Under the pieces are notes generated by a model. It had not been told where the DNA came from. It was given only the letters and a program-made list of their open reading frames with translations, and did not search any database. From Psychrobacter cibarius (GTDB lineage Bacteria; Pseudomonadota; Gammaproteobacteria; Pseudomonadales; Moraxellaceae), in NCBI RefSeq assembly GCF_016107535.1, contig NZ_JABASQ010000003.1, positions 1 to 64,000 of the forward strand: a DNA stretch of 64,000 nt. The letters are read 5' to 3'. Both the position numbers and the translations under genes were made by a program. Below, one piece after another: positions 27,063 to 37,387 of this stretch; position 1 is the first letter of the stretch, and each line of letters opens with the position of its first letter.

Positions 27063-28259
27063 TTATTTAAACTCGACAGTCGCACCGTTTTGGATCACCC
27101 CTAGCAAAGCAAGTGCATCCCAATTTGTCAGGCGTATACAACCCGCTGAAGCTTGACGGCTGATACGATCAGGATCTGGTGAGCCATGAATACCATAAGA
27201 AGGCTTACTAAGCCCGATCCATACCGAGCCCACTGGATTATTAGGGCCAGGTGGAAGAATAGACTTGCTACCGTCTTTAGCAGTATAAGTATAATTAGGC
27301 TCATGTACCTTCACCTCTACCGTATGCGTCCCTGTTGGTGACGGTGTTGCCGTACTACCTACTGTGGTCGGATAGCTGGCAACTAAGTTGTCTTTATCAT
27401 CATAGGCATATAGCGTTTCAGTGGCTTTATCAGCAACGACTCGACTGACAGGCTTGGTATTTGGATTGCCAGGATTATAAACTGTGATGGTTTCACCCGC
27501 CGTAAAGCTAGCCTTAGGGTTTAACGCTTTGAGATAGCTTTCACTAATATGGAATTTTTCTGCTAGCCCTTCCGTGATGCTCTCGTAATACAATCCCTCA
27601 AGTTTGGATTTGGCTTCAGCACCAGCTGGTATTTCTGTCATTTTAATATTAACATCCGCATCAGTTATCTGATAGCTGACCAACACTGGCTGCACCGTGA
27701 GTTTTTCATTCTTTGTCAGCGCTTGCCATGTTTCGTTGTTTAGCGTGTCAGTGACTGCCAAACCATTTGCTTGTTGAAACGCTTGCATGGCCTTGCGAGT
27801 ATTTTTGCCCCAATAACCATCAACAGGGCCTACACCATTGTGATGCCAATTTAATAAGGCTTGCAATTTAGTACCGATGACACGGTCGATACTCATCCCC
27901 TCTTTCCAAGTGGCCTTATTCACCTTTTGCGCAGCAACTGATAAATTGTCTGTCGTATACTTAATAGTAGGTAAAAATTTGTTCGAAGCATTTGCGGTTT
28001 TGCTATCACGTGCTAGCTTTTGGCTAACGCCATTGGTCACAGGGCTGACCTCTTCAGCAGCATTCGCCTTATTAGCATTATTTTTGCTAATACTGGCTTC
28101 ATCGTTATTGGTCGGTGCTTGGTTGTCAGAGTTATTGGTCGTTGCTTGATTGTTAGCATTTACACTATCCAGTGGTGCTGCAACGCTTTGCCCCATGAAA
28201 ACTGCCGTAGAAAAACCAATCATCGCTACTGCCGTGCTGATTTTTTTTAATTGATACAC
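27063..28259 (-). CDS. L,D-transpeptidase with peptidoglycan-binding domain
   Basis: A 398-residue exported protein. A signal peptide (MYQLKKISTAVAMIGFSTAVFMGQSVAAP) is followed by an Asn-rich linker to about residue 70. Then comes a PG_binding_1 domain (LQALLNWHHNGVGPVDGYWGKNTRKAMQAFQQANGL), a short beta region with a LysM-like piece (ITEGLAEKFHISESYLKALNP) and the YkuD catalytic domain. The latter carries the motif SYGIHGSPDPDRI...SAGCIRL with the Cys nucleophile. It should make 3-3 cross-links or attach envelope proteins to peptidoglycan. It has its own leader and terminator. Confidence 0.93.
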   Translation of the reverse strand: MYQLKKISTAVAMIGFSTAVFMGQSVAAPLDSVNANNQATTNNSDNQAPTNNDEASISKNNANKANAAEEVSPVTNGVSQKLARDSKTANASNKFLPTIKYTTDNLSVAAQKVNKATWKEGMSIDRVIGTKLQALLNWHHNGVGPVDGYWGKNTRKAMQAFQQANGLAVTDTLNNETWQALTKNEKLTVQPVLVSYQITDADVNIKMTEIPAGAEAKSKLEGLYYESITEGLAEKFHISESYLKALNPKASFTAGETITVYNPGNPNTKPVSRVVADKATETLYAYDDKDNLVASYPTTVGSTATPSPTGTHTVEVKVHEPNYTYTAKDGSKSILPPGPNNPVGSVWIGLSKPSYGIHGSPDPDRISRQASAGCIRLTNWDALALLGVIQNGATVEFK

Positions 28260-28387
28260 CTCATGCTCCTAATTTTTTATAAAAATAATAAGTTTTATTT
28301 TGTTATGTTGTCATCAAGGCTTGTTATTTTGAGTTTTAACGCCTTACTACCCAACTTTACTCAAACACTTTTTCATCAGCTCTCTTC

Positions 28388-28417
28388 TAACGTGAAAGTC
28401 TGATAACGTGAAAGTCT
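28388..28417. repeat. Two copies of a 14-bp direct repeat
   Basis: TAACGTGAAAGTCT occurs at 28388-28401 and 28404-28417 (period 16). It is non-coding, about 130 bp upstream of the transpeptidase start. Confidence 0.8.
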
Positions 28418-28586
28418 AAGATTCTAGTGGTTTGTAAGCTGTTAATAGTGCCATATTACCTTGTGAGCATATAACAGCTTTATGTTAATAAAGCCCTTGT
28501 CCTGCGGTGTCTCTGTTAAAACAAGTACTTTTTTACAACTATCTGGTTTAGTGTGTTACCGCTAGAAAGCGATCAATAATGAACAT

Positions 28587-28624
28587 AAAAAAAACCCATA
28601 ATTTGCTGAGCAAACTATGGGTTT
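28587..28624 (-). terminator. Rho-independent terminator of leuB
   Basis: On the minus strand AAACCCATA and TATGGGTTT (28592-28600 and 28616-28624) form a 9-bp stem followed by T residues (A-run 28587-28593 on the plus strand). Confidence 0.85.
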
Positions 28625-28709
28625 AGAACGACGATAAATGATAAAGGTTAGAATTTTTCCCTATCGAAATAAAACAGGGGAAAATTTAATCTATATCACT
28701 ATAGTGGGA

Positions 28710-29813
28710 CTAGAGTAATTTAGCCAATACTGCTTGACCCATCTCTTGGCACCCTACTTGCTTCAATCCAGCTTCACTACTGTCCAAGATATCCAGCGTA
28801 CGCAAACCGTCATCAAGCACATCACTCACTGCTTGCTCAATCGCTTGTGCCGCTGCTTCTTGCTTAAAGGTATAACGCAGCATCATCGCAACCGATAAAA
28901 TAGTCGCCAATGGGTTGGCTTTGTCCTGCCCAGCAATATCAGGTGCTGAACCATGACACGGCTCATACATGCCTTTGCCTGCTTCATCAAGACTGGCTGA
29001 TGGCAACATACCGATAGATCCAGTGAGCATAGCAGCTTCATCAGACAAGATATCACCGAACATATTGCCTGTCACCATGACATCAAACTGCTTAGGATTC
29101 TTGATCAATTGCATACAAGCATTGTCAGCATACATGTGCGATAACGCCACGTCGCTATAATCTGCTTGCTGCATTTGGGTCATCGTTTGCTTCCACAGCT
29201 CGGTGACTTCTAATACGTTTGCTTTGTCCACTGAGCAGACTTTCGCTGCTGTGCCTGCTGCTTGCGCACGCGTTTTTGCCAATTCAAAAGCAACTTTGCC
29301 GATACGCTGAATCTCGCTTGTGCTATAGACCATGGTGTTGTAGCCTTGCTGTTCACCATTCTCTAGTGTGCGGATTCCACGTGGCTCACCAAAATAGATA
29401 CCACCCGTTAACTCACGAACGATAAGCAAATCCAAGCCTGAAATAATTTCAGGTTTGATACTAGACGCATTGACCAACTGCGGGTAAAGCTTTGCCACAC
29501 GTAGATTAGCGAACAAACCAAGCTCACCACGTATTTTAAGTAAACCACGTTCAGGGCGCTTGCTGCGTTCAATACCATCCCATTTAGGACCACCGACCGC
29601 TCCTAACAATACCGCATCTGCTGCACGGGCACGGTCTAGCGTCTCATCTGGCAAGGGCTCGCCCGTTGCGTCAATGGCCACACCGCCAATCAATCCAGAT
29701 TCAAGTGTCAAATCTAACGCAAATTTCTTATTGACCGCATTCAGTACGTCAATAGCTTGAGTCATGATTTCGGGACCGATACCATCGCCCGCTAATGTTA
29801 AAATCGTTGCCAT
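28710..29813 (-). CDS. leuB: 3-isopropylmalate dehydrogenase
   Basis: A 367-residue NAD-dependent decarboxylating dehydrogenase of leucine synthesis, converting 3-isopropylmalate to 2-oxoisocaproate. Visible: [22 protein letters not shown], the substrate-binding Arg region ([18 protein letters not shown]), the metal-site Asp in [24 protein letters not shown] and the NAD-binding [15 protein letters not shown]. It is the last of the leu genes here. A MITE-like repeat lies between it and the upstream lipoprotein gene, so it may have its own promoter. Confidence 0.97.
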   Translation of the reverse strand: MATILTLAGDGIGPEIMTQAIDVLNAVNKKFALDLTLESGLIGGVAIDATGEPLPDETLDRARAADAVLLGAVGGPKWDGIERSKRPERGLLKIRGELGLFANLRVAKLYPQLVNASSIKPEIISGLDLLIVRELTGGIYFGEPRGIRTLENGEQQGYNTMVYSTSEIQRIGKVAFELAKTRAQAAGTAAKVCSVDKANVLEVTELWKQTMTQMQQADYSDVALSHMYADNACMQLIKNPKQFDVMVTGNMFGDILSDEAAMLTGSIGMLPSASLDEAGKGMYEPCHGSAPDIAGQDKANPLATILSVAMMLRYTFKQEAAAQAIEQAVSDVLDDGLRTLDILDSSEAGLKQVGCQEMGQAVLAKLL

Positions 29814-29848
29814 GCTAATCCTTGTGGGTAGGTAGTTTTTTATTTATG

Positions 29849-30024
29849 TTAGGGCATGCCCTCATTTTAAAAATGGTGATAAAAATGAGATAAATTACCG
29901 TCAAACAAGGAAAGTAGCGCAAATAATATCGAGATATTGATAAGCTATTTAACGATGTTTGGCAAAATTTAGCCATTTTCAACTCATTTAGAGGATAATC
30001 AATTGAATTGAGGACTCGCCCTAA
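29849..30024. mobile_element. MITE-like element, copy A (176 bp)
   Basis: The ends are TTAGGGCATGCCCTCA (left) and, reverse-complemented, TTAGGGCGAGTCCTCA (right), matching at 13 of 16 positions. TA immediately precedes GGG on the left and follows CCC on the right, as expected for TA target duplication. When reversed, its interior aligns along its length with copy B at 47143-47309 (shared blocks such as AAATAGCTT, TCGATATTAT and CTTGTTTG). No open frame. It lies between the lipoprotein gene and leuB. Confidence 0.8.
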
Positions 30025-30123
30025 TACTACAAATTTACGATATTTTCCTAAAAACGATTTTTAGTGCCTTCAATAGCACAAAAAACCGTGGTCTAGTTGC
30101 TATTTTCGAAAATCAAATAGGCT

Positions 30124-30885
30124 TTAAGCTTTGGCTTTTACTTTCGATGATGCAGGCAATGCTTTCACGATACGAGTTTCTACAAACTCTCCTTGATGCT
30201 CAGCAGACAGCTCTTTACAAAAGCGGCGCTGTACAGTGTTGCCTTGATACAGATCAACACATAGCGGCTGTGGTGAAGCGGTGTCTAATAAACTGCCAGA
30301 ATTATCGTTAGACTTTTTCTGATAAGCCCGTAATTGATAAGTATCAGCGTCAATAAAATCGTGAATTAAAGTAAAACGCTCAACATAGCCCAGATTGTTT
30401 TCTGGATAGAAATTCACCTGTACTTCGCGTTTTGCAGGTTTTACTCGCGCATAATAATTGGTTAGACCCGGCATGCCTGAAGCAGACAATGGTACAATTT
30501 TAATCTCATTTTTATGAGCGAGTGGTGTCATATCTAAGTTTGCGTGCATTGATGTTTGTGCATGCTTATTGCTGGTATGACTGCTGGTATGACTTCTGCC
30601 ATTTGCACTCATATCTTTCATCGCGACCAGCATGGCAGGATTGATAGGCTCATGCGTATCAGCCCCTATCACTCGTGTCTTATCTATCCGTGCAATTTCA
30701 CAATGATAGGTTCCTATACAGGCAATATTGACTTCACCCGCAATCGGTTGAATCTTACCTGCCCATGCTTTAGCGTTTTCTGCCTCATCTATTTTCTGAT
30801 ACCCAGTCAATAGCTGACAGCCTGACAACAATAAGCTTGCGGCAACAACCGTACTTGTCCATAAAGCATAACGTTTTTTATTCAT
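30124..30885 (-). CDS. Lipoprotein of unknown function
   Basis: A 253-residue protein with a lipoprotein signal (KKRYALWTSTVVAASLLLSGC; lipobox LLSGC, Cys 23). Two cysteines in VNIACIGTYHCEIARID could pair. The middle has a His/Ser-rich stretch (GRSHTSSHTSNKHAQTSMH) and the rest is beta-rich (VQVNFYPENNLGYVERFTLIHDF). It ends with a Lys-rich tail. I do not recognise the family. It lies between leuD and leuB on the same strand, 141 bp after leuD, and probably sits in the outer membrane. Confidence 0.8.
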   Translation of the reverse strand: MNKKRYALWTSTVVAASLLLSGCQLLTGYQKIDEAENAKAWAGKIQPIAGEVNIACIGTYHCEIARIDKTRVIGADTHEPINPAMLVAMKDMSANGRSHTSSHTSNKHAQTSMHANLDMTPLAHKNEIKIVPLSASGMPGLTNYYARVKPAKREVQVNFYPENNLGYVERFTLIHDFIDADTYQLRAYQKKSNDNSGSLLDTASPQPLCVDLYQGNTVQRRFCKELSAEHQGEFVETRIVKALPASSKVKAKA

Positions 30886-31026
30886 AATGGCGGCTACTAT
30901 TTATGAGAGAAATAATAAAATATCGTAAAAAAACTACCCTTCATTTTAGCCAGTTCACCGCCATAACTCAACGTTACATTATTACTGTTCAGCAGTTTTA
31001 TAAGTAATGGCTTGCAGATTCATTAT

Positions 31027-31677
31027 TTATGCTCGTACATCGTTAAATATCCATGGTGTTTTTTGCATTATATTATGCTCATAATCTTTAATGGCATCGC
31101 TTTGCTGCAAGGTTAAACCAATATCATCAAGGCCATTTAACAAGCAATGTTTGCGAAAAGCATCCACGTCAAATGCATATTCTTTACCTGTTGAGGTGAT
31201 GACGACTTGGCGTTCAAGATCTGCGGTTAGCTCATAGCCTTCATTAGCAAGCGTGTCTTTCATTAATGTATCTACAATTGCCTCGTCCAAGACAATTGGT
31301 AGCATGCCATTTTTAAAGCAATTGTTATAAAAAATATCGGCAAAGCTTGGTGCAATCACCGTACGAAAACCATATTCAGACAACGCCCATGGCGCATGCT
31401 CACGACTAGAACCACAACCAAAGTTGCGGCGTGCCAGCAAAATCGTCGCGCCTTGATAACGTGGCTTATTTAGCACAAATTCTGGATTGATAACGCGTGT
31501 GCTATTGTCTTGACCAGGATACCCTTCGTCAAGATAACGCCAATCATCAAACAAATTGACGCCAAAACCTGTGCGTTTAATAGACTTTAAAAACTGTTTT
31601 GCAATAATTTGATCGGTATCGACGTTTGCGCGATCTAATGGGCAAACGATACCCGTTTGAGTGTTATAAGCTTGCAT
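31027..31677 (-). CDS. leuD: 3-isopropylmalate dehydratase small subunit
   Basis: A 216-residue small (swivel) subunit that pairs with LeuC to isomerise 2-isopropylmalate. Motifs: [15 protein letters not shown], the [14 protein letters not shown] loop and [15 protein letters not shown]. Length is normal. It follows an unrelated small exported protein gene that splits it from leuC. Confidence 0.97.
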   Translation of the reverse strand: MQAYNTQTGIVCPLDRANVDTDQIIAKQFLKSIKRTGFGVNLFDDWRYLDEGYPGQDNSTRVINPEFVLNKPRYQGATILLARRNFGCGSSREHAPWALSEYGFRTVIAPSFADIFYNNCFKNGMLPIVLDEAIVDTLMKDTLANEGYELTADLERQVVITSTGKEYAFDVDAFRKHCLLNGLDDIGLTLQQSDAIKDYEHNIMQKTPWIFNDVRA

Positions 31678-31724
31678 GAGTTTTCCTTAAAATATCGATT
31701 ACTAACGTAAATTTTTTTGACGGT

Positions 31725-32189
31725 CTAATGAATCTTAAAAGAGCGTGCCATTTGTTTAACAATACTTGTCATTTTAGTTTTTTCACTTTCAGGATAATTC
31801 AGATGTAATACTGCTTCCTGACCATCCTTAACTTTAATAACATGATAAAAAACTTGACCGTCTTTTCTATAGCCGCTTGCTGTATAGGTTTTATCTTTTA
31901 ACAGCTCGTAAGTAACTGTCATGCCTGTTTTATATCGATGCTGCTTCTCTTTTAGATAATCACTATCTGTATAAAAGAAAACAGTTGGTGTATTACTCCC
32001 AAAGACCAAAATAGTGGCATTAGAATTGGGTAACTTAAAATGACGACCATCACCATTATCTGCCTCAGGCAACCATGCCAATTGATTTGGCACATCGACA
32101 CAATAGGCAAATCTTCCATTACAGTAATCACGAGCCATTGCTAGCTGAGAGCTACCCAATAAGCAAAATAAAACAAACAGCATTTTCAT
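31725..32189 (-). CDS. Small exported protein inside the leu cluster
   Basis: A 154-residue protein with a clean signal peptide (MKMLFVLFCLLGSSQLAMA, cut before RDY). The mature part has an early Cys pair (DYCNGRFAYCVDVP), then a beta-rich domain with a lipid- or ligand-binding-like pattern (FKLPNSNATILVFGSN, TYTASGYRKDGQVFYHVIKV) and a C-terminal amphipathic helix. I do not recognise it. It starts 25 bp after leuC ends and stops 47 bp before leuD, so it is probably co-transcribed with both. Confidence 0.8.
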   Translation of the reverse strand: MKMLFVLFCLLGSSQLAMARDYCNGRFAYCVDVPNQLAWLPEADNGDGRHFKLPNSNATILVFGSNTPTVFFYTDSDYLKEKQHRYKTGMTVTYELLKDKTYTASGYRKDGQVFYHVIKVKDGQEAVLHLNYPESEKTKMTSIVKQMARSFKIH

Positions 32190-32214
32190 TTTTATGCTCT
32201 ATAGAAATGCAAAG

Positions 32215-33633
32215 TTAAAACGTCCGCACATCGACAAAGTGACCCGCCAATGCGGCGGCAGCGGCCATTGCTGGGCTTACCAAATGGGTACGACCACCAT
32301 TGCCCTGACGACCTTCAAAGTTACGGTTAGACGTTGAAGCGCAGTGTTCTTGTGGCTCAAGCTTATCCGCATTCATGGCAAGACACATCGAACAACCCGG
32401 CTCACGCCACTCAAAACCCGCCGCAGTAAACAAGGCATCTAAGCCTTCTGCTTCAGCCTGCAACTTCACTTGCCCAGAACCTGCCACAACGATGGCTTCT
32501 TTGATATTGTCCGCGACTTTACGACCTTTAATGACTGCGGCGGCATCACGCAAATCTTCGATACGCGAATTGGTACATGAACCAATAAAAATGCGATCAA
32601 GCTGGATATCGGTAATCTTTTGCCCAGCGTCTAAACCCATATAGGTATAAGCACGTAACCAGCCTTCTTCTTGTGCTTCATCTGCCGCTTGATCAGGTGT
32701 TGGTACAGATTGAGTGATATCGACAACCATTTCAGGAGAGGTTCCCCAAGAGACTTGTGGCGCTATTTGGCTACCATCCAACTCAACCACGGTATCAAAT
32801 ACCGCGTCATCATCTGAATACAAGGTACGCCAGTAAGCTTCCGCTTGTGCCCATTGCTCAGAGGTTGGCGCATAAGGACGACCTTTGACATACTCGATGG
32901 TTGTGTCATCGACCGCAACCATACCCACGCGAGCACCCGCTTCGATTGCCATGTTACAGACGGTCATGCGACCTTCCAAGCTCATCTCTTCAAATACTTG
33001 CCCAGCAAATTCGATAGCATGACCTGTCCCGCCAGCCGTGCCAATTTTGGCAATGATAGCCAATACCACGTCTTTTGAGGTCACGCCAGCACCAAGCTTA
33101 CCAGTGACACGAATTTGCATATTTTTTGATTTCTTTTGAATCAAGCACTGCGTTGCCAATACATGCTCAACCTCTGATGTGCCGATACCGTGCGCTAAGC
33201 AGCCCAGCGCGCCATGAGTAGCGGTATGAGAATCACCACAAACAACCGTCATACCCGGTAACACCAAACCCTGCTCAGGGCCAACGACGTGTAAAATACC
33301 TTGACGAGCATCATTAATCGTAAACTCAGCGATATCGAATTTGGCGCAATTTTCATCCAATGTCACTACCTGCAAGCGTGATACCTTGTCCTTGATACCA
33401 GACACGCCTTCTAAACGCTCTTTAGTGACTGTGGGTACGTTATGGTCAGGACTGGCGATATTAGCCGACAGGCGCCACGGTGCTCTATTGGTTAACTCCA
33501 AACCTTCAAATGCTTGCGGACTGGTCACTTCATGCAACAGATGGCGGTCGATATAAATCAGGCTCGAACCATCGTCACGCTTGGTGACTTCGTGAGCATT
33601 CCAAAGTTTGTCATATAACGTTTGACCTGCCAT
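32215..33633 (-). CDS. leuC: 3-isopropylmalate dehydratase large subunit
   Basis: A 472-residue aconitase-family [4Fe-4S] enzyme. The cluster cysteines are in [10 protein letters not shown] and [12 protein letters not shown], and [12 protein letters not shown] and [21 protein letters not shown] are also seen. It acts with LeuD. It is the first gene of the minus-strand leu set and is divergent from a LysR regulator 476 bp away. Confidence 0.98.
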   Translation of the reverse strand: MAGQTLYDKLWNAHEVTKRDDGSSLIYIDRHLLHEVTSPQAFEGLELTNRAPWRLSANIASPDHNVPTVTKERLEGVSGIKDKVSRLQVVTLDENCAKFDIAEFTINDARQGILHVVGPEQGLVLPGMTVVCGDSHTATHGALGCLAHGIGTSEVEHVLATQCLIQKKSKNMQIRVTGKLGAGVTSKDVVLAIIAKIGTAGGTGHAIEFAGQVFEEMSLEGRMTVCNMAIEAGARVGMVAVDDTTIEYVKGRPYAPTSEQWAQAEAYWRTLYSDDDAVFDTVVELDGSQIAPQVSWGTSPEMVVDITQSVPTPDQAADEAQEEGWLRAYTYMGLDAGQKITDIQLDRIFIGSCTNSRIEDLRDAAAVIKGRKVADNIKEAIVVAGSGQVKLQAEAEGLDALFTAAGFEWREPGCSMCLAMNADKLEPQEHCASTSNRNFEGRQGNGGRTHLVSPAMAAAAALAGHFVDVRTF

Positions 33634-34109
33634 GTTGCTATCCTTTATTGGTTGCTAATTACTGGTTTTTTTACTTGCTTATAGTCATTCCACTATAAAA
33701 TTATTACAGCGTTAACCTCGCTTGAAGTATTTAATATACATCTACACTCGGTTGCCTTGTACTACTTTTAAATTGACTCGACTATAGCCTATGGTAAAAA
33801 TTTTATACGTCGCGATACTTTATCATCAGCGGCATCGTCAGCAGCGCTTGTATCAAAATCGATATTTTTATATTGGCGATTTTACATTGATGACTATTAT
33901 CAGCACTTAAGACGTGCGATAAGCTGCAAATAGTCAATTTAATAGAATAAATATGTCACAATACGTCTTGATGTCTTGTGATTATAGCAGGCTAATCCTA
34001 TAATAATAATTGATGATTTTTGCCCAGACGCAAACTTTTATTTCTAATACATTGTGATTGGGTCAGCCAACTTTTATTTATAGCTCGCAAAGTAGCTAAG
34101 GACATCCGT
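33634..34109. other. Divergent control region between leuC and the LysR gene
   Basis: 476 bp with no open frame. A shared regulatory region is likely, because LysR regulators often act on the divergent gene. No specific T-N11-A box or leader peptide could be fixed. Confidence 0.4.
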
Positions 34110-34982
34110 TTGAACACCACAAACTTGACGACATTCGTTACCGTTATGCACACTGGCAGCATCTCAGGTGCCGCAGAAAAACTGTTTATCACACAGCCTG
34201 CCGTCAGTAAACGTATCAAAAATTTGGAAGATGAATTCAACATTACTTTGTTTGATACGGTGGGACGCGGCATTGTACCAACCCAAGCAGCCAATGAAAT
34301 GCTGCCGCACGCCAAGCGTTGGCTAGAAGATTATGAGAATTTTAAGATTAATCTGCAACACTCCCAGCATATCGTATCTGGCAAATTAGTGATCGGTACC
34401 AGTCATCATATTGGCTTGCACCATTTAGCGCCTGTACTTAAGCATTTTATCCAAGCTTATCCTGCCGTACAACTAGAAGTACATTTCGTCGATTCAGAAA
34501 AAGCGCACAAAGCCGTACTCGATGGCGATTTATCATTAGCATTTTTAACACTGCCGCCCGTTTATGATAAGCGTTTGACCTATCATACGCTATGGTCAGA
34601 CCCTCTTTACTTTATGACAGGTACGCTATCGCCTTTAGCGACCAAATCTAATGTGACACTAGAGCAATTGGCACGCTATCCTGCTATTTTACCGTCTGCC
34701 AACACCTTTACCAGTCAAATTACCTTGGCTGAATTTGCTAAGCACAATCTGAAACCCTATGCCACGATGAGCACCAATCCTCTTGAGTCTATTCGCATGC
34801 TGGTTTCTGTTGGTCTGGGATGGTCTGTATTACCGCAAACCATGATTAGTCAAGATTTAGAACGTATCGATATGGCAGACAATATAGAGTTACAACGCTA
34901 TTTGGGTGTGGTTATCAATCCGAAATTGACGCAATCTAGCAGCGTTACAGCTTTGTTAGACTTGTTAGCGCCTATTGAATAA
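34110..34982 (+). CDS. LysR-family transcriptional regulator
   Basis: A 290-residue LysR regulator. The TTG start at 34110 is chosen: AAGGAC lies 6-7 nt upstream and the family N-terminus then reads M-NTTNLTTFVTVMHTGSISGAAEKLFITQPAVSKRIKNLE. An upstream frame from 34020 would add 30 unrelated residues. The C-terminal effector domain follows (GKLVIGTSHHIGLHHLAPVL). It is divergent from leuC, so control of leucine synthesis is a fair guess. Confidence 0.9.
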   Translation: MNTTNLTTFVTVMHTGSISGAAEKLFITQPAVSKRIKNLEDEFNITLFDTVGRGIVPTQAANEMLPHAKRWLEDYENFKINLQHSQHIVSGKLVIGTSHHIGLHHLAPVLKHFIQAYPAVQLEVHFVDSEKAHKAVLDGDLSLAFLTLPPVYDKRLTYHTLWSDPLYFMTGTLSPLATKSNVTLEQLARYPAILPSANTFTSQITLAEFAKHNLKPYATMSTNPLESIRMLVSVGLGWSVLPQTMISQDLERIDMADNIELQRYLGVVINPKLTQSSSVTALLDLLAPIE

Positions 34983-35459
34983 GACTCCCGCTAAACGATG
35001 ATTAGAGCGTGCTATGGAATCTAAAAAGCACGCTATTCGCATTTATGACCCTCATGCGTTATAATACGCTTGACGTTGTTTTTATAACAAAAATTTACTA
35101 TAAGAACACTGATAGTCATATATTGAACACTTCGAGTAATATATGATGGTTGATAGTAGGTTTAATGGTTTTAAATGATTGGTTATATAGGTGGCCGATA
35201 CTGATAACTGAGTCGCAAATACGAGCAATCGATATGATGTAATATGACATTCTTATTGATCTCTAAGCACTGCGAATTCGTATTAGCCCTAGAACAGCAT
35301 CAATCATATAAAACTAACAGCAGATATTGAATAAAAGCCATTATGTCCTACTTAATGGCTTTTTTCGTCTTTAGATATTGTTTGGGACATCGTCTTATAA
35401 CACTTAATCTTTATAGTTAAAATAATTACCGCCAACCATGTTGGTTAAGGACAATTTAT
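34983..35459 (+). other. 477-bp gap before putP with two hairpins
   Basis: AGCGTGCT (35006-35013) pairs with AGCACGCT (35027-35034) just after the LysR stop, without a T-run. A TATAAT hexamer lies at 35060-35065. A full terminator follows at 35336-35365. No open frame is supported. An untranslated RNA ending at the second hairpin is possible. Confidence 0.4.
35336..35365 (+). terminator. Orphan rho-independent terminator upstream of putP
   Basis: AGCCATTA (35336-35343) pairs with TAATGGCT (35353-35360) and is followed by five T residues. It is 354 bp after the LysR stop and 95 bp before putP, so it ends no visible gene closely. Confidence 0.75.
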
Positions 35460-36959
35460 ATGAACGGAGTTTCTAGTGGCGTGCTGGTATCACTTGGCGC
35501 CTATTTTTTAGTGATGATTGGTATTGGCATTTACGCTTACTTTAAGCAAGCCAATGATACTGAAGGCTATATGTTAGGAGGACGCAGTTTAGGTCCAGCA
35601 GTCACTGCACTATCGGCAGGTGCATCAGATATGTCAGGTTGGTTACTACTTGGCTTGCCCGGCTATATGTATGCTGACGGTGTCGTGAGTATATGGATCG
35701 CACTTGGTTTGACACTTGGTGCATTTTTAAACTACCTTATCGTGGCACCGCGCCTTCGCGTTTATACCGAAGTGGCTGACAATGCCATCACTCTACCCGA
35801 TTATTTCGCCAACCGCTTTGAAGATAAGTCGCATATGCTGCGTGTTATCTCAGCCGTGGTTATCATTTTATTCTTCACGGTTTATACTGCTGCAAGCCTA
35901 GTAGGCGGTGGTAAACTCTTCGAAAGCTCGCTCAATCTTTCTTATAGCACTGGTCTATGGGTCACCGCTGGCGTTGTCGTTGCTTATACGTTATTCGGTG
36001 GTTTCTTAGCTGTTTCGATGACTGACTTTGTACAGGGTATCATCATGCTGTTTGCGATGGTCATTGTTCCTGTCGTCGCTTTCACTGATCTGGGTGGTAT
36101 TTCAGCCACTACTCAAGCGGTTAGAAATATCGATCCAAGCTTGCTTAACATTACTAATGGTATGAGTATCCTTGGTATTGTGTCATTAATGGCATGGGGT
36201 TTAGGCTATTTTGGTCAGCCACACATCATTGTACGTTTTATGGCCATTCGCTCAGTCAAAGATGTCCCTACTGCCCGTAATATCGGTATGAGCTGGATGA
36301 TTGTCAGCCTTATCGGGGCACTGATGACAGGTTTTGCTGGTCGTGCGTATGTGCAAAAGACAGCGATGACTTTAGATGATCCTGAAACCATCTTTTTAGT
36401 ATTTACGCAGTTTTTATTCCATCCATTGGTTTCAGGCTTCTTATTAGCTGCAATTTTAGCTGCGATTATGAGTACCATCTCATCACAGCTATTGGTGGTA
36501 TCAAGCTCATTGACTAAAGATGTCTATAAGTTGTTTTTTGATCAAGATGCACCTGAGGCGCGTCAAGTATTGGTCGGCCGCATTTCCGTAATCATTGTCG
36601 CCGTTGTTGCCATTTTACTGGCTTCTAATCCAGAAAGCTCAGTATTGAATTTGGTTTCTAACGCTTGGGCAGGGTTTGGTGCCGCATTTGGACCGTTGGT
36701 TATTTTCAGCCTAATCTGGCGCGGTATGAACCGTAACGGTGCAGTTGCTGGTATGGTCGTCGGTGCATTGACGGTTATCCTATGGATTTACGGTCCTTTC
36801 CAGATGAATGGCATGGCACTCAATAGCTGGTTATATGCTATCGTTCCGGGCTTTATCTTAAGTACAATCGCCATTTTTGCGGTAAGTATCATGACAGGCG
36901 GTCCAAAAGCCTCTGTTACTGCGAAATTTAAAGAAATGGAACTTAATTTAAATAAATAA
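35460..36959 (+). CDS. putP: Sodium/proline symporter
   Basis: A 499-residue SSS-family transporter with about 13 membrane helices. The PutP hallmarks GYMLGGRSLGPAVTALSAGASDMSGWLLLGLPG (Na+ site region), GFLAVSMTDFVQG and GYFGQPHIIVRFMAIRSVKD are seen. It ends with a short basic/acidic cytoplasmic tail. It imports proline with Na+. The putA dehydrogenase is not in the window. AAGGAC precedes the ATG, and a strong terminator follows. Confidence 0.96.
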   Translation: MNGVSSGVLVSLGAYFLVMIGIGIYAYFKQANDTEGYMLGGRSLGPAVTALSAGASDMSGWLLLGLPGYMYADGVVSIWIALGLTLGAFLNYLIVAPRLRVYTEVADNAITLPDYFANRFEDKSHMLRVISAVVIILFFTVYTAASLVGGGKLFESSLNLSYSTGLWVTAGVVVAYTLFGGFLAVSMTDFVQGIIMLFAMVIVPVVAFTDLGGISATTQAVRNIDPSLLNITNGMSILGIVSLMAWGLGYFGQPHIIVRFMAIRSVKDVPTARNIGMSWMIVSLIGALMTGFAGRAYVQKTAMTLDDPETIFLVFTQFLFHPLVSGFLLAAILAAIMSTISSQLLVVSSSLTKDVYKLFFDQDAPEARQVLVGRISVIIVAVVAILLASNPESSVLNLVSNAWAGFGAAFGPLVIFSLIWRGMNRNGAVAGMVVGALTVILWIYGPFQMNGMALNSWLYAIVPGFILSTIAIFAVSIMTGGPKASVTAKFKEMELNLNK

Positions 36960-36983
36960 GCTTATCGATATAATTATCACTAT

Positions 36984-37016
36984 AAAAAAACCTCGCCATT
37001 ATTGGCGAGGTTTTTT
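36984..37016 (+). terminator. Rho-independent terminator of putP
   Basis: CCTCGCCA (36991-36998) pairs with TGGCGAGG (37003-37010), with an A-run before and six T residues after. Confidence 0.92.
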
Positions 37017-37365
37017 ATTGATGACTATTAAATATAATACCTAGGACATTGGTACATAAGTAAGCTATGGTTATTTCTATTAGAGATCTCATACTTAGCT
37101 AATAGCGCTATAACATTTCATAATTCAGGTGTTAACTTTTCACTCAATCATCACGCTTGTAGCCACTTATGCTATGTCATTAATCATCTAACTTGTTAGT
37201 GTAAGATATACTACTGAATAAATTTATAATGCACCTCAAATATCAAAGATAAATGGATAAGCAGAACTACCTCAGCGAGGCTAAAAAGTTAGAGATATGG
37301 CAGTTATGATATCTATTAGCGCTGAGAGGTCAATGAGTCTTGGATTTAAGTGTGTTTCAAGAAGC

Positions 37366-37387
37366 GTATATTTCAGCTGAAATATAC
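37366..37387. promoter_or_regulatory. Perfect 22-bp palindrome
   Basis: The half-site GTATATTTCAG is followed directly by its exact reverse complement. No T-run follows on either strand, so it is more like a protein-binding site than a terminator. The gene it would control is not evident. Confidence 0.45.

Larger units (their letters stand above)
28260..28709. other. 450-bp gap before the transpeptidase gene
   Basis: Holds a 16-bp tandem repeat (TAACGTGAAAGTCTGA unit, copies starting at 28388 and 28404) and the leuB terminator at 28587-28624. No gene is seen. Confidence 0.45.
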
